A DNA stretch of 64,000 nt from Enterovibrio gelatinilyticus (GTDB lineage: Bacteria > Pseudomonadota > Gammaproteobacteria > Enterobacterales > Vibrionaceae): NCBI RefSeq assembly GCF_028683095.1, contig NZ_JAJUBC010000001.1, positions 290,197 through 354,196 of the forward strand, given 5' to 3'. A program made the translations under genes and the position numbers. Of the stretch, positions 1 through 8,442 are shown one piece after another; positions within the stretch are counted from its first letter, which is position 1, and each line of letters opens with the position of its first letter. The notes beneath the pieces are model-generated. The model made no database searches, was not told the origin of the DNA, and saw only the letters and a list, made by a program, of their open reading frames with translations.

Positions 1-1
1 A

Positions 2-1243
2 CGCGGTTTGATCTTACGTCGTTGGTACGATCTCGTCATGACACATATCGATGACCTCGCGATGATTATTACCCTTGAAAACGGCAAACCGCTTGAAGAG
101 GCCCGTGGTGAGGTACTTTACGCGGCATCATTTCTCGATTGGTTTTCTGAAGAAGCACGTCGTCACTATGGTGATGTCATCCCGCAGACGAAGGGAGACC
201 AACGTTTGTTTGCTATACGCCAACCTGTGGGAGTATGCGGTGCGATCATTGCGTGGAACTTCCCTTGCACACTGGTGACACGAAAGGTAGCACCGGCACT
301 GGCTGCAGGCTGCACGGTTGTCCTTCGGCCTGCTAGCCAAACACCGCTCTCCGCCCTCGCACTTGCAGAGCTGGCTGAACGCGCTGGCGTCCCTGCGGGT
401 GTTTTCAACGTGATCACAGGTGACGCACGGGCTATCGGCGCAGAACTGACCGCCAATGAAACGGTTCGCAAAATCACCTTCACGGGTTCGACGCCTATTG
501 GGCGCCTACTCATGCAGCAAGCAGCGCCCACTGTTAAACGCTTATCACTTGAATTAGGTGGCAATGCGCCATTCATTGTGTTCGAAGATGCAGATGTGGA
601 AAAAGCGGTCGACGCGTTAATGGTGTCCAAATTCCGTAATGCGGGGCAGACTTGTGTCTGTGCTAACCGCGTTTTTGTTCATGATTCAGTCTATGAAGAG
701 TTCGCTCGCCGAGTCACGGAAAAAGTGCTCGATATGAAGGTCGGAAACGGGCTTGAAAGTGATGTTTCAATCGGCCCCTTGATCGATGAAGCTGGCGTCG
801 AAAAAGTATCGGAACTGGTTGAAGATGCTATCGGAAAAGGCGCCCGCTTGCTGGCAGGCGGCAAGAGACACGCGCTGGGCGGCGGTTTTTATGAACCAAC
901 CGTGTTAGCAGATGTGGGTCAGGATATGGACGTCGCAAGCGAAGAAATTTTCGGCCCAGTGGTTACCCTGTTTCGTTTTGAATCGGAAGATGACGTGATA
1001 GAACGAGCGAACTCGGTAGAAACAGGACTCGCTGGGTATTTCTTTAGTCGAGATGCATCAAGAGTATGGCGTGTAGCCGAAGCGCTTGAAGTGGGCATTG
1101 TAGGCGTAAACACCGGCATGTTTTCAAACGAAGTTGGTCCGTTCGGCGGCGTTAAGCAGTCAGGCTTCGGACGCGAAGGCTCCCGTTATGGCCTTGATGA
1201 CTTCTCAGACCTGAAATATATCTGTCTCGGTGACGTGAATTAA
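2..1243 (+). CDS. NAD(P)-dependent aldehyde dehydrogenase, succinate-semialdehyde dehydrogenase-like (5' partial)
   Basis: The reading frame is open to the left edge, so the N-terminus is missing; 413 codons remain of a family that usually has about 480. The product oxidises an aldehyde to an acid with NAD(P)+. The ELGGNAPF motif carries the general-base Glu and NAGQTCVCANR carries the catalytic Cys; both match the GabD/SSADH branch better than betaine-aldehyde enzymes. PWNFP-type (AWNFP) and the C-terminal FGGVKQSGFGREG segments are also present. A 12-bp hairpin follows the stop. Its position beside a TRAP transporter and several oxidoreductases suggests a role in the same catabolic route, oxidising a semialdehyde intermediate, but the true substrate cannot be read from the sequence. 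Confidence 0.9.
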   Translation, partial: RGLILRRWYDLVMTHIDDLAMIITLENGKPLEEARGEVLYAASFLDWFSEEARRHYGDVIPQTKGDQRLFAIRQPVGVCGAIIAWNFPCTLVTRKVAPALAAGCTVVLRPASQTPLSALALAELAERAGVPAGVFNVITGDARAIGAELTANETVRKITFTGSTPIGRLLMQQAAPTVKRLSLELGGNAPFIVFEDADVEKAVDALMVSKFRNAGQTCVCANRVFVHDSVYEEFARRVTEKVLDMKVGNGLESDVSIGPLIDEAGVEKVSELVEDAIGKGARLLAGGKRHALGGGFYEPTVLADVGQDMDVASEEIFGPVVTLFRFESEDDVIERANSVETGLAGYFFSRDASRVWRVAEALEVGIVGVNTGMFSNEVGPFGGVKQSGFGREGSRYGLDDFSDLKYICLGDVN

Positions 1244-1260
1244 TCACCTGATTCTTCAAT

Positions 1261-1293
1261 ATGCCAGCATCCCAATGAATAGGATGCTGGCAT
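1261..1293. terminator. Perfect 12-bp hairpin after the aldehyde dehydrogenase
   Basis: ATGCCAGCATCC (1261-1272) pairs exactly with GGATGCTGGCAT (1282-1293) across a 9-nt loop, starting 17 bases after the stop codon. The following bases (CTTAACTTTC) are only weakly T-rich, so it is a probable transcript end or 3' stabiliser and not a textbook intrinsic terminator. Confidence 0.5.
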
Positions 1294-1392
1294 CTTAACT
1301 TTCGTCGCTGCCCTACAGCTAAATGAAAGGCTGCCTTTACCGTACGGTCCATACCTCGATACCGCGATGTGGAACTCAACATCCACACAGTC

Positions 1393-1565
1393 AAGGTTCT
1401 GAGGGCAAGTTTTCAGAGAGTGATGTTTCAGAAAACAATATTTCAAAGGGTAAAGTTCATATAACTAAGTTCTAAATAGCAAAGTTTTAAAAAGCAAAGG
1501 TTCACAAAGCTGAAGTTTAAAAAGCTAAGATTCACAACGCTAAGTTTCATACAGTAACGGTGCAC
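1393..1565 (-). repeat. Degenerate 15-bp tandem repeat array; minus strand reads as pentapeptide-like repeat
   Basis: About eleven imperfect units of 14-16 bp run head to tail; the plus-strand consensus is roughly AAGTTTCANAANGCT. On the minus strand, in one frame, the units translate as five-residue repeats of the form Phe/Tyr-Leu/Val/Met-Asn/Lys/Glu-Leu/Phe-Ser/Cys/Thr. An ATG at 1550 opens a 35-codon frame that stops at 1443. The pentad pattern continues through three TGA codons at 1443, 1428 and 1413, which always replace the second residue of the pentad. No ribosome binding site is visible. It may be a decayed pentapeptide-repeat gene or a noncoding microsatellite whose unit length happens to be a multiple of three. 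Confidence 0.6.
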
Positions 1566-1904
1566 ACAACAAAAGCCTTGTGGTTAATCCAGCTAATCTC
1601 TGTGCTCAGATGCGCACTCCCCCTCTTTTGTCCAAGCAGACCAATCTAAGATACTGATTATTATCAGCTTATCTCTTTCTTTTCCCTCAAACTGCCGATA
1701 CTCGCTCTCCACTCTTACCACTATTCATTTATTGAAATCGGTATATCACCCACCTTCTGTTTCTCAAATTTACCAACCATCACGAAATACGATGCCCGCC
1801 ATTCCGGATGGCTTGTTCGGAAGTGCTGCGAATTGGCGTATAACTTAATGTAGATGATGCAGTTTCATCTAAAGAACTTCTTAAAAGTCAATAGGGACAT
1901 TTTC

Positions 1905-2942
1905 ATGAAGAGTATTAAAAAATTAGCAACAGTTTCTTCAATTGTATCGGCACTCTTTGCCCCACTAGCATCCGCTGATCCCGTGAAGTTAAACATGCCA
2001 TCGGTTTACCCAGGATCGCTGACCCAGCTTGGTACAGCGGGGGTGCGTGTAGCAGATACCGTCAACCTAATATCTGGCGGCGAAGTAAAGATAAAGTTCT
2101 TTGAACCGGGTGCCCTTGTTCCAGCGCTAGAAATATTCGACGCTGTTTCAAATGGCTCTGTTGATGCAGGTTGGTCTACCTCCGGTTATTGGGGTTCGAA
2201 GAATTCTGCGTTGAATATTTTTGCCACTGTTCCCTTCGGCCCTCAAGCGGGCGAGTACCTCGCATGGATGTGGTATGGCGACGGCGATAAGCTTAAGAAC
2301 GAAATCTACAATAGACACGGTATCCAGAGTATTACCTGTGGTATCCACTCTCCAGAAACGTCAGGCTGGTTCAAAAAGGAAATCAACAGCCCAGCAGATC
2401 TTAAGGGCTTGAAAATGCGCTTCTACGGCATTGGCGCTAAGGTCATGCAGAAACTCGGAGTCGATACGCAATTGTTAGCCGGCGGTGATATTTTCCCCGC
2501 ATTGGAGCGCGGTACCATTGATGCGACCGAATTCTCCATGCCCGCAATTGATCTCAAGCTCGGTTTCTACAATGCGGCCAAACATAACTACTTCCCTGGC
2601 TGGCATCAGCAATCCACGATTCAAGAACTGCTGGTTAACAAAAAGAAGTGGGACGGTATGACCGAACGACAGCAGGCGATAATCGAAACCACTTGTCGAT
2701 CTAACATTGCCACTCAATATGCGGAAGGTGAAGCGATTCAGGCTCCCGCGCTGGCTGAAATGAAGGAAAAAGGCGTAATAACGCACCGTTGGAATGACGA
2801 GATGCTCGACGCGCTTAGAGGCGGTTGGATTACCGTTCTTGCTGAAGAAAAAGCCGCCAACCCTGAGTTCGAGAGCGTCTGGAATAACCTCGAACAATTC
2901 CGAGAGCAATATGCAGTCTGGAAGAACCTCGGGTACCTCTAG
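1905..2942 (+). CDS. dctP: TRAP transporter substrate-binding protein, DctP family (FcbT1/TakP-like)
   Basis: Periplasmic solute receptor of a tripartite ATP-independent transporter, 345 residues. The start at 1905 is preferred over an in-frame ATG at 1854 because AGGGA lies 7 bases upstream and it begins a clean signal peptide (MKSIKKLAT... cleaved after PLASA). The mature protein contains the family features LKGLKMRFYGIGAKV and the GDIFPALERGTIDATEFS segment followed by DLKLGFYNAAKHNYFPGWH, which resemble the FcbT1/TakP branch (aromatic or keto-acid binders) more than the C4-dicarboxylate DctP branch. It is followed by the two membrane subunits and by a weak hairpin that may keep receptor mRNA in excess. 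The ligand is unknown. Confidence 0.9.
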   Translation: MKSIKKLATVSSIVSALFAPLASADPVKLNMPSVYPGSLTQLGTAGVRVADTVNLISGGEVKIKFFEPGALVPALEIFDAVSNGSVDAGWSTSGYWGSKNSALNIFATVPFGPQAGEYLAWMWYGDGDKLKNEIYNRHGIQSITCGIHSPETSGWFKKEINSPADLKGLKMRFYGIGAKVMQKLGVDTQLLAGGDIFPALERGTIDATEFSMPAIDLKLGFYNAAKHNYFPGWHQQSTIQELLVNKKKWDGMTERQQAIIETTCRSNIATQYAEGEAIQAPALAEMKEKGVITHRWNDEMLDALRGGWITVLAEEKAANPEFESVWNNLEQFREQYAVWKNLGYL

Positions 2943-2965
2943 TCACATCTTAGAAAAACAAGATC

Positions 2966-2994
2966 AGGCCGCCGCGTAGTCGGCCTTTAGTTTC
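2966..2994 (+). terminator. Attenuating hairpin between receptor and membrane subunits
   Basis: AGGCCG (2966-2971) pairs with CGGCCT (2981-2986), followed by TTTAGTTTCT. It sits 24 bases after the dctP stop and before dctQ. Such partial terminators commonly lower expression of membrane subunits relative to the binding protein; that role is inferred here. Confidence 0.5.
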
Positions 2995-3053
2995 TAAGCT
3001 GTAGTAAGTGCTTATGAAATAAACGCTTTGGTGAAAAAGCCTGGAGGGGTATC

Positions 3054-3608
3054 TTGCAATTTTTTATTGGTTTTTCTGAAACTATTGACCGAGTCATGAG
3101 GTTTCTCGCGATGTTTGGCGGTTGGCTGGGCGTCATGTTGATTGTCGCTGTTTGTTATGATGTGGTCACACGCTACTTCGGTGTTCCTAAACCCGACGGA
3201 ATAAATTCCACTATGATCCAAGAGTCAGAATACTGGCTGCACAGTTTTCTCATTGTTTTTTCGATTGGTTACGCTTATCTCAAGAATGCTCATGTTCGCG
3301 TTGACCTTTTTCGGCCCAGTTTCTCGCTAAAAACCAAGCTCTGGATCGAACTCATCGGTCTTTTGACAGCGGTCATTCCATACTCGCTATTGGGCATCTG
3401 GCTCGCCTGGCCTTACACGGTCAAATCGTATCTTTCCGGCGAAATTTCCAAGTCACAAAATGGGCTTTCAGACCTCTGGATTCTGAAAGGCGGACTCGTC
3501 GTTCTTTTTGTACTCATCTTTTTTGCAGGCCTTTCTAAGCTCATTAAGATCATCGCAGCACTCCGCGGCGACCTCTCGATGGAAGCAGCAAATGGAGAAG
3601 AATTATGA
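3054..3608 (+). CDS. dctQ: TRAP transporter small permease, DctQ family
   Basis: Small four-helix inner-membrane subunit of the TRAP transporter, 184 residues. The start is a TTG at 3054, supported by GGAGGGG at 3043-3049 with good spacing and no better in-frame ATG before the first helix. Hydrophobic segments fall at about residues 15-40, 55-75, 95-120 and 140-165, with the typical conserved region between helices 2 and 3 (ESEYWLHSFLIVFSIGYAYLK..HVRVDLF). Its stop overlaps the next start by four bases (ATGA), which indicates translational coupling to dctM. Confidence 0.88.
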   Translation: MQFFIGFSETIDRVMRFLAMFGGWLGVMLIVAVCYDVVTRYFGVPKPDGINSTMIQESEYWLHSFLIVFSIGYAYLKNAHVRVDLFRPSFSLKTKLWIELIGLLTAVIPYSLLGIWLAWPYTVKSYLSGEISKSQNGLSDLWILKGGLVVLFVLIFFAGLSKLIKIIAALRGDLSMEAANGEEL

Positions 3609-5074
3609 CGCTGATTGAAGCGCTTCCGCTGTTCATGTTCGCCGTGCTTGGTTTACTACTATTCACCGGTTTACCGGTCACTTTTGTCCTTGCCGGTGTC
3701 GGTCTTGGGTTTGCCATAATTGGCATCGGGTTCGGCGAGTTTTTGCCCATTCAATTCAAAGTACTGCCCTCACGGATCTTTGGCAGCATTTTCGAAAATG
3801 CAATACTCACAGCAATTCCGATGTTCATTTTCATGGGGACAATGCTCGAAAAATCTGGCGTAGCCCGTGATCTTTTAAATTGTCTTCAGGTGCTACTGCG
3901 CCGCGTACCCGGAGGGCTTGCGCTTGGCGTGACACTGATGGGGACAATACTGGCTGCAACCACAGGTATCATTGGCGCATCGGTGATTATGATGACGCTG
4001 CTCGCACTACCAGTGATGATAGAGCGCAAATACAATCATGAGTTAGCGACGGGCACCATTGCCGCCTCAGGCACGCTCGGGATTTTAATCCCACCATCCA
4101 TCATGTTGGTAATCATGGCCGACCTGCTCTCGCGTTCGGTCGGTGATCTCTTTATGGCGGCAGTATTCCCAGGCCTATTACTGGCTGGACTCTATATCGC
4201 CTATATCGTCATCCGCTGCACGTTAAATCCCAAGTTAGCCCCTACGCTGGATGCTGATCTTGGGCCGCAGAACCTAGCCGCGGTCTTAGTCATGGTGTTC
4301 CGCAGCTTCGTGCCTCCCATTCTTCTCATCTCTATGGTGCTCGGTTCGATCCTTGGTGGCTTTGCGACGCCGACAGAAGCGGCTGGTGTGGGTGCCATGG
4401 GCGCTATCCTGCTCGGTTTTATCAACCTTGTTCTTTTGCCCTCAATGGGTGTTGCCGAAGTCGCAGGCCTTAATCCGAATGCTGACGATGGCATGGGTGA
4501 TCACGCCGTTGGCGGTGGCTTTATCAAAGAGCTGCGTCATTTTGGTAGCATCCTCACTGAGGTTGTAGAACGTGCGATGCTAACAAACGCCATGATCTTC
4601 GGCATTTTTATTGGGGCAACGCTTTTCAGCTATGTGTTCCGAGCGCTCGGTGGTGATGATATTGTCATTGAACTGGTGCATTCGCTTGGTCTTGGCCCTT
4701 GGGGATTCCTGTTCCTGATTATGGGGCTCGTATTCATACTCGGATTCTTCTTCGATTGGCTCGAAATCACTCTGATTGTGCTGCCGGTCTTTGCACCGAT
4801 CATTGCACAACTTGATTTCGGCGATCACATGCCGCAAATCGAAGTCACCTATTGGTTTGCGATCTTGCTGGCAATGAATCTTCAAACCTCATTTTTAACT
4901 CCGCCCTTCGGCTTTGCACTCTTCTACCTGAAAGCAGTGGCACCACCCGCGGTCAAGATCAGCGAAGTGTATCGCGGGATCATTCCGTTTGTGATGTTGC
5001 AACTTATCGGTCTGGCGCTCGTGATTGCCTATCCGGACATTGCGCTCTGGTTGCCTAGAGTTCTGCAGGACTAA
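3605..5074 (+). CDS. dctM: TRAP transporter large permease, DctM family
   Basis: Large membrane subunit (489 residues, about 12 helices) that carries the ion-coupled transport path. It shows family signatures such as AIPMFIFMGTMLEKSGVARDLL near residue 75 and the SGTLGILIPPSIMLVI loop near residue 155. A roughly 40-residue loop around residues 285-315, with DDGMGDHAVGGG, separates the two halves; it makes this protein longer than the common 425-residue DctM and is typical of the FcbT3-like subfamily. It is translationally coupled to dctQ and followed by a LysR gene on the same strand. The three subunits together form a complete importer for an unidentified organic anion. Confidence 0.9.
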   Translation: MTLIEALPLFMFAVLGLLLFTGLPVTFVLAGVGLGFAIIGIGFGEFLPIQFKVLPSRIFGSIFENAILTAIPMFIFMGTMLEKSGVARDLLNCLQVLLRRVPGGLALGVTLMGTILAATTGIIGASVIMMTLLALPVMIERKYNHELATGTIAASGTLGILIPPSIMLVIMADLLSRSVGDLFMAAVFPGLLLAGLYIAYIVIRCTLNPKLAPTLDADLGPQNLAAVLVMVFRSFVPPILLISMVLGSILGGFATPTEAAGVGAMGAILLGFINLVLLPSMGVAEVAGLNPNADDGMGDHAVGGGFIKELRHFGSILTEVVERAMLTNAMIFGIFIGATLFSYVFRALGGDDIVIELVHSLGLGPWGFLFLIMGLVFILGFFFDWLEITLIVLPVFAPIIAQLDFGDHMPQIEVTYWFAILLAMNLQTSFLTPPFGFALFYLKAVAPPAVKISEVYRGIIPFVMLQLIGLALVIAYPDIALWLPRVLQD

Positions 5075-5123
5075 TGCAAAGAGCTAGTGATATCTTAATT
5101 CTCGTTTGAGGTATGTTGCTATT

Positions 5124-6083
5124 ATGAATAAGGAATCGACACCTTTAGACCGGAGACTGAACGTGACAATAGTCGGTACGAGATCCTCGACAGCGAACTT
5201 CGACATTACCACTTTGCGTTTGTTTGTGTGTGTGGCTGAACAAGGGAATATCGCGGAGGCGTCGCGGATTAATCACATCGCGGCGTCAGCGATCAGCAAG
5301 CGGATTTCGGACCTTGAAGCACGCGTTGGCGTTAATTTGCTCTATCGGTTGCGCGGTGGTGTGGAACCCACACAGGCTGGCAAGGCAATGCTGCGGCATG
5401 CAAAACGTGTTCTGCTGCTTATGGAAGACATGGACGCCGAACTGAGCGAATTTACACACGGCATGCGCGGACAGGTGCGATTGTGGGCCAATACGTCGAG
5501 TATCACGCAGTTTCTACCAGAAGATATATCACGTTATGTGGAGCGCTTCCCTGAGGTTGGCATAGAGTTACGGGAGGAAACCAGCCAGATCATCATTGAT
5601 GGTGTTCGCGAGGGCCTTACTGACTTAGGGATATTTTCCGGTCATACCGATAGCGGCGATCTGGAAACTCGTGTGTACCGTCATGACACTCTCATGGTCA
5701 TCCTGCCCTCAGGACACCCCTTGGAAGGGCATGAGAAGTTAAAGCTGACTGACATCGCAGCCTATAATCAAGTCGGTCTGCAAGATGGCAGTTCACTGCA
5801 AAACCAACTCTTACACGAAGCCTCCTCGCTAGAGGAGCCACTCCGGCTTCGTGTAAGAGTGCTGAGTTTTGATGGCATTCGACGCATGGTAGAAGCTGGC
5901 TTGGGATTGGCAGTGCTGCCTGAAGGCGCTGTTATCCCTTTCCTCGAAATGGGAACCTTCACTGCCGTTAAGCTCGACGAACCCTGGGCAAAACGTTCAC
6001 TGATACTGGGTTTCAGAGACTATAAATCATTGCCGGTGGTAGCCCGGACACTGATTGAATGTCTGGCTCCAGAATCCTCGTAG
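5124..6083 (+). CDS. LysR-family transcriptional regulator
   Basis: Likely regulator of the surrounding catabolic genes, about 319 residues from the ATG at 5124 (GAGG lies 12 bases upstream; a TTG at 5106 is an alternative start). The DNA-binding helix-turn-helix covers about residues 30-90 (TTLRLFVCVAEQGNIAEASR...AASAISKRISDLEARVG). The remainder is a substrate-binding co-inducer domain with the DLGIFSG and GLGLAVLPEGAV segments typical of the family. The N-terminal extension of about 25 residues before the HTH is unusual and could be an overlong start; an in-frame GTG or ATG closer to the HTH was not obvious. A 19-bp hairpin ends the unit. Confidence 0.9.
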   Translation: MNKESTPLDRRLNVTIVGTRSSTANFDITTLRLFVCVAEQGNIAEASRINHIAASAISKRISDLEARVGVNLLYRLRGGVEPTQAGKAMLRHAKRVLLLMEDMDAELSEFTHGMRGQVRLWANTSSITQFLPEDISRYVERFPEVGIELREETSQIIIDGVREGLTDLGIFSGHTDSGDLETRVYRHDTLMVILPSGHPLEGHEKLKLTDIAAYNQVGLQDGSSLQNQLLHEASSLEEPLRLRVRVLSFDGIRRMVEAGLGLAVLPEGAVIPFLEMGTFTAVKLDEPWAKRSLILGFRDYKSLPVVARTLIECLAPESS

Positions 6084-6128
6084 AACGCCTACCCAAACAC
6101 ATTTAGAGGCAACCTTATCGTTTCATTA

Positions 6129-6180
6129 CGCCCTTACTCACTCTGTGTTGTAGACCAATAGCACAGAGTGAGTAAGGGCG
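6129..6180. terminator. Very long perfect inverted repeat (19-bp stem)
   Basis: CGCCCTTACTCACTCTGTG (6129-6147) is perfectly complementary to 6162-6180 across a 14-nt loop. It lies 45 bases after the LysR stop. No T-run follows, so it is either a factor-assisted transcript end, a 3' protective hairpin, or a regulator site; the symmetry alone does not decide. Confidence 0.5.
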
Positions 6181-6337
6181 ACCGTCCCACTCGACCATGC
6201 TGCGTTCGCGATCCGATATGTCCAACCTCTTTATTGGGAAGTGGTGAAGGGAAGAAAAGTTTGCAATTCTTAATTAAAAATCAAATACGTTCGACGTAGA
6301 CCCTTTCCAATTACTCACACAGTTAGGTAGATCTCAT

Positions 6338-8011
6338 ATGCCCCTCGTTAAAGAAATTTTTGATTACGTCATCATTGGCGGCGGAACAGCTGGAGCGCTG
6401 CTCACCAATCGCCTTAGCGAGAATGGCGCTAGCGTTTGTCTCCTTGAGGCCGGACCTAGTGATATCAATCCATTAATCCACATCCCTGCCGGCTATATAA
6501 AGAATGTCTATTCGAAAACACTGACTTGGGGTTTTGAGGCGGAGGCCAGTGCAGGCACGGCGGGGCGTCGATTTTCTCTGCCTCAGGGGCGAGTGCTTGG
6601 AGGTTCGAGTTCCATTAACGGCCTGAATCATAACCGAGGACAACGTGCAGACTTCGACCATTGGGCAGCGCTTGGAAATCCGGGTTGGTCCTACAACGAA
6701 GTACTTCCCTACTTTCGCCGTTCAGAGCACAAAATAGGTAAGGCTGACAAACGATACCGAGGGCTTGACGGTGAGCTATCAATCACCGACCTTGATTGGC
6801 ATCATCCCGTGTCTGAAGCGTTCGTAAAAGGCGCGCAAGAACTTGGGATCCCCGAAAATCCAGACTATAACGGCGCACGGCAAGACGGTGTCGGATATTA
6901 CCAACGCTGTATCAACAAAGGCTTTCGTATTTCATCGGCTCGTGCCTTTCTGGGAACAGCTAAAAAACGGCCTAGCGTAGAGGTGCGCACCAACGCCCAA
7001 GCGACAGCGATTCTTTTCGAAGGTAAGCGTGCGGTGGGCGTAAGCTACATGAAAGGTGGCCCCTCCGGGAAGGCGCACAACGTCATGGCTCGTCGCGAGG
7101 TTATCGTTTCTGCAGGAACCATCAATACCGCGAAATTGTTACAAATATCGGGTGTCGGCGACGCTAAACTACTGGCTGAGCTCGGTGTTCCTGTGGTCCA
7201 TGATTTACCGGGTGTCGGCAATAATTTACGTGATCATTATGGGGTACGCATGGTGTCACGTGTAAAAGGTATCCGCACGATAAACAGTATGGCACAAGGC
7301 CCACGACTGCTGCTGGAAATTGGCCGCTGGTTGCTCCGTAAACCCAGCCTATTGGCGGTCAGCCCTTCTCTTGCCCATGCTTTCTGGAAGTCGGATGAGA
7401 CAATGGACAAACCCGACTTGCAGTTTGTGTTCTCGCCAGCAAGTTTCCGTGAGGGCGTGGTGGGTTTGCTCGATAAAAAGCCAGGGATGACAACGGGAGT
7501 GTGGCAAGAGCGACCAGAAAGCACAGGTTTCGTTCGCGCCCGTTCTTCGAACCCATTCGACACCCCCATTGTGCAGCCCAATTATTTGGCTAACGAGAAA
7601 GATCAGCAAGTGTTGCTTGCAGGAATGCGCCTCGCACGACGACTAATGCGTACTTCTACTCTTGCGCCCTACTTTGACCATGAGACTGCGCCGGGTGATG
7701 ATGTGCAGACAGACGAGGAACTCCTAGATTTTGCACGCAAAAACGGTACCACGGTCTATCACCTCATTGGCACGGCACGCATGGGGCCTGATTCGGATCC
7801 CGAAGCCGTCGTCGACGCTCAACTGCGCGTCCATGGGCTTGATGGGTTGCGCGTCGTTGACGCCTCCATTATGCCATCGATGCCTTCGGCAAATACCAAC
7901 GCGGCGACACTCATGATCGCAGAAAAGGCTTCCGATATGATTAGAGGGTTAACGCCTCTTGCGCCAGCCGAAAACATCGCGAACGAAGAGGCCACGGAAA
8001 CTCTCTGTTGA
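6338..8011 (+). CDS. GMC-family FAD-dependent oxidoreductase (choline dehydrogenase-like)
   Basis: Flavoprotein alcohol dehydrogenase, 557 residues. The N-terminus has the FAD-binding fold (DYVIIGGGTAGALLTNRL, then LLEAG) and the first GMC signature region GRVLGGSSSINGLNHNRG. The C-terminus has the second flavin segment and the catalytic pair: His475 in YHLIGTARMG and Asn521 in PSANTNAATLM. The family oxidises a primary or secondary alcohol with FAD and passes electrons to the quinone pool or oxygen. Here it would act as the first oxidation of an imported alcohol or polyol, or on an intermediate. No betaine genes are nearby, so a choline role is not supported. Confidence 0.88.
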   Translation: MPLVKEIFDYVIIGGGTAGALLTNRLSENGASVCLLEAGPSDINPLIHIPAGYIKNVYSKTLTWGFEAEASAGTAGRRFSLPQGRVLGGSSSINGLNHNRGQRADFDHWAALGNPGWSYNEVLPYFRRSEHKIGKADKRYRGLDGELSITDLDWHHPVSEAFVKGAQELGIPENPDYNGARQDGVGYYQRCINKGFRISSARAFLGTAKKRPSVEVRTNAQATAILFEGKRAVGVSYMKGGPSGKAHNVMARREVIVSAGTINTAKLLQISGVGDAKLLAELGVPVVHDLPGVGNNLRDHYGVRMVSRVKGIRTINSMAQGPRLLLEIGRWLLRKPSLLAVSPSLAHAFWKSDETMDKPDLQFVFSPASFREGVVGLLDKKPGMTTGVWQERPESTGFVRARSSNPFDTPIVQPNYLANEKDQQVLLAGMRLARRLMRTSTLAPYFDHETAPGDDVQTDEELLDFARKNGTTVYHLIGTARMGPDSDPEAVVDAQLRVHGLDGLRVVDASIMPSMPSANTNAATLMIAEKASDMIRGLTPLAPAENIANEEATETLC

Positions 8012-8197
8012 TCGTTTTTTGAGCCTCTCGGGACTGAGATACCTCTTTCCCATGAAAGGTTCAAGTAGTCGGCTGAGGTAGACGCCAGATGCGCTGACAG
8101 GCAACCCTTCGCCTTCGAAACGCATCCGATTTTATTTCTTCTCACTATGCCGGTTTCCCGGCTCTCAGGCGCGCTTTTCTAACCTTGAAACGGACGT

Positions 8198-8235
8198 ATA
8201 CAGACGATGTTCACCACAGCGAACATCGTCTGTAT
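8198..8235. terminator. Perfect 15-bp inverted repeat after the GMC gene
   Basis: ATACAGACGATGTTC (8198-8212) pairs exactly with GAACATCGTCTGTAT (8221-8235) over an 8-nt loop. It is 186 bases after the GMC stop and lacks a T-tail, like several other long hairpins in this window. Confidence 0.45.
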
Positions 8236-8263
8236 GCCATGGTTTTGTCGCACCCAAAATCTA

Positions 8264-8320
8264 GCGCTCACACCAAGACCTGGCAGTCACATCAAGATCT
8301 TGCACTCACATCGAGATCTT
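8264..8320. repeat. Three tandem 19-bp imperfect repeats upstream of the dehydrogenase-dehydratase operon
   Basis: Units at 8264-8282, 8283-8301 and 8302-8320 share the consensus GCACTCACATCAAGATCTT, with a fading fourth unit at 8321-8339. Repeats two and three differ at two positions. They lie 120-180 bases before the start at 8443, in a region with no gene, so they could be a regulator-binding array for this operon. That function is inferred from position only. Confidence 0.5.
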
Positions 8321-8442
8321 GCGCTAACAATAGCGGCAACGTATTTCGGTAACGGGGGCATCGTTATTGAACGCTTCGGGAGTCATTCCTTACCCATTAT
8401 GATCAAGTCATAGATAACAATGACAAGGACAGAGGTGTATTG

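Noticed and set aside
1393..1565. CRISPR-like array
   Set aside because: Units are contiguous 14-16-bp degenerate repeats with no spacers and no cas genes nearby.
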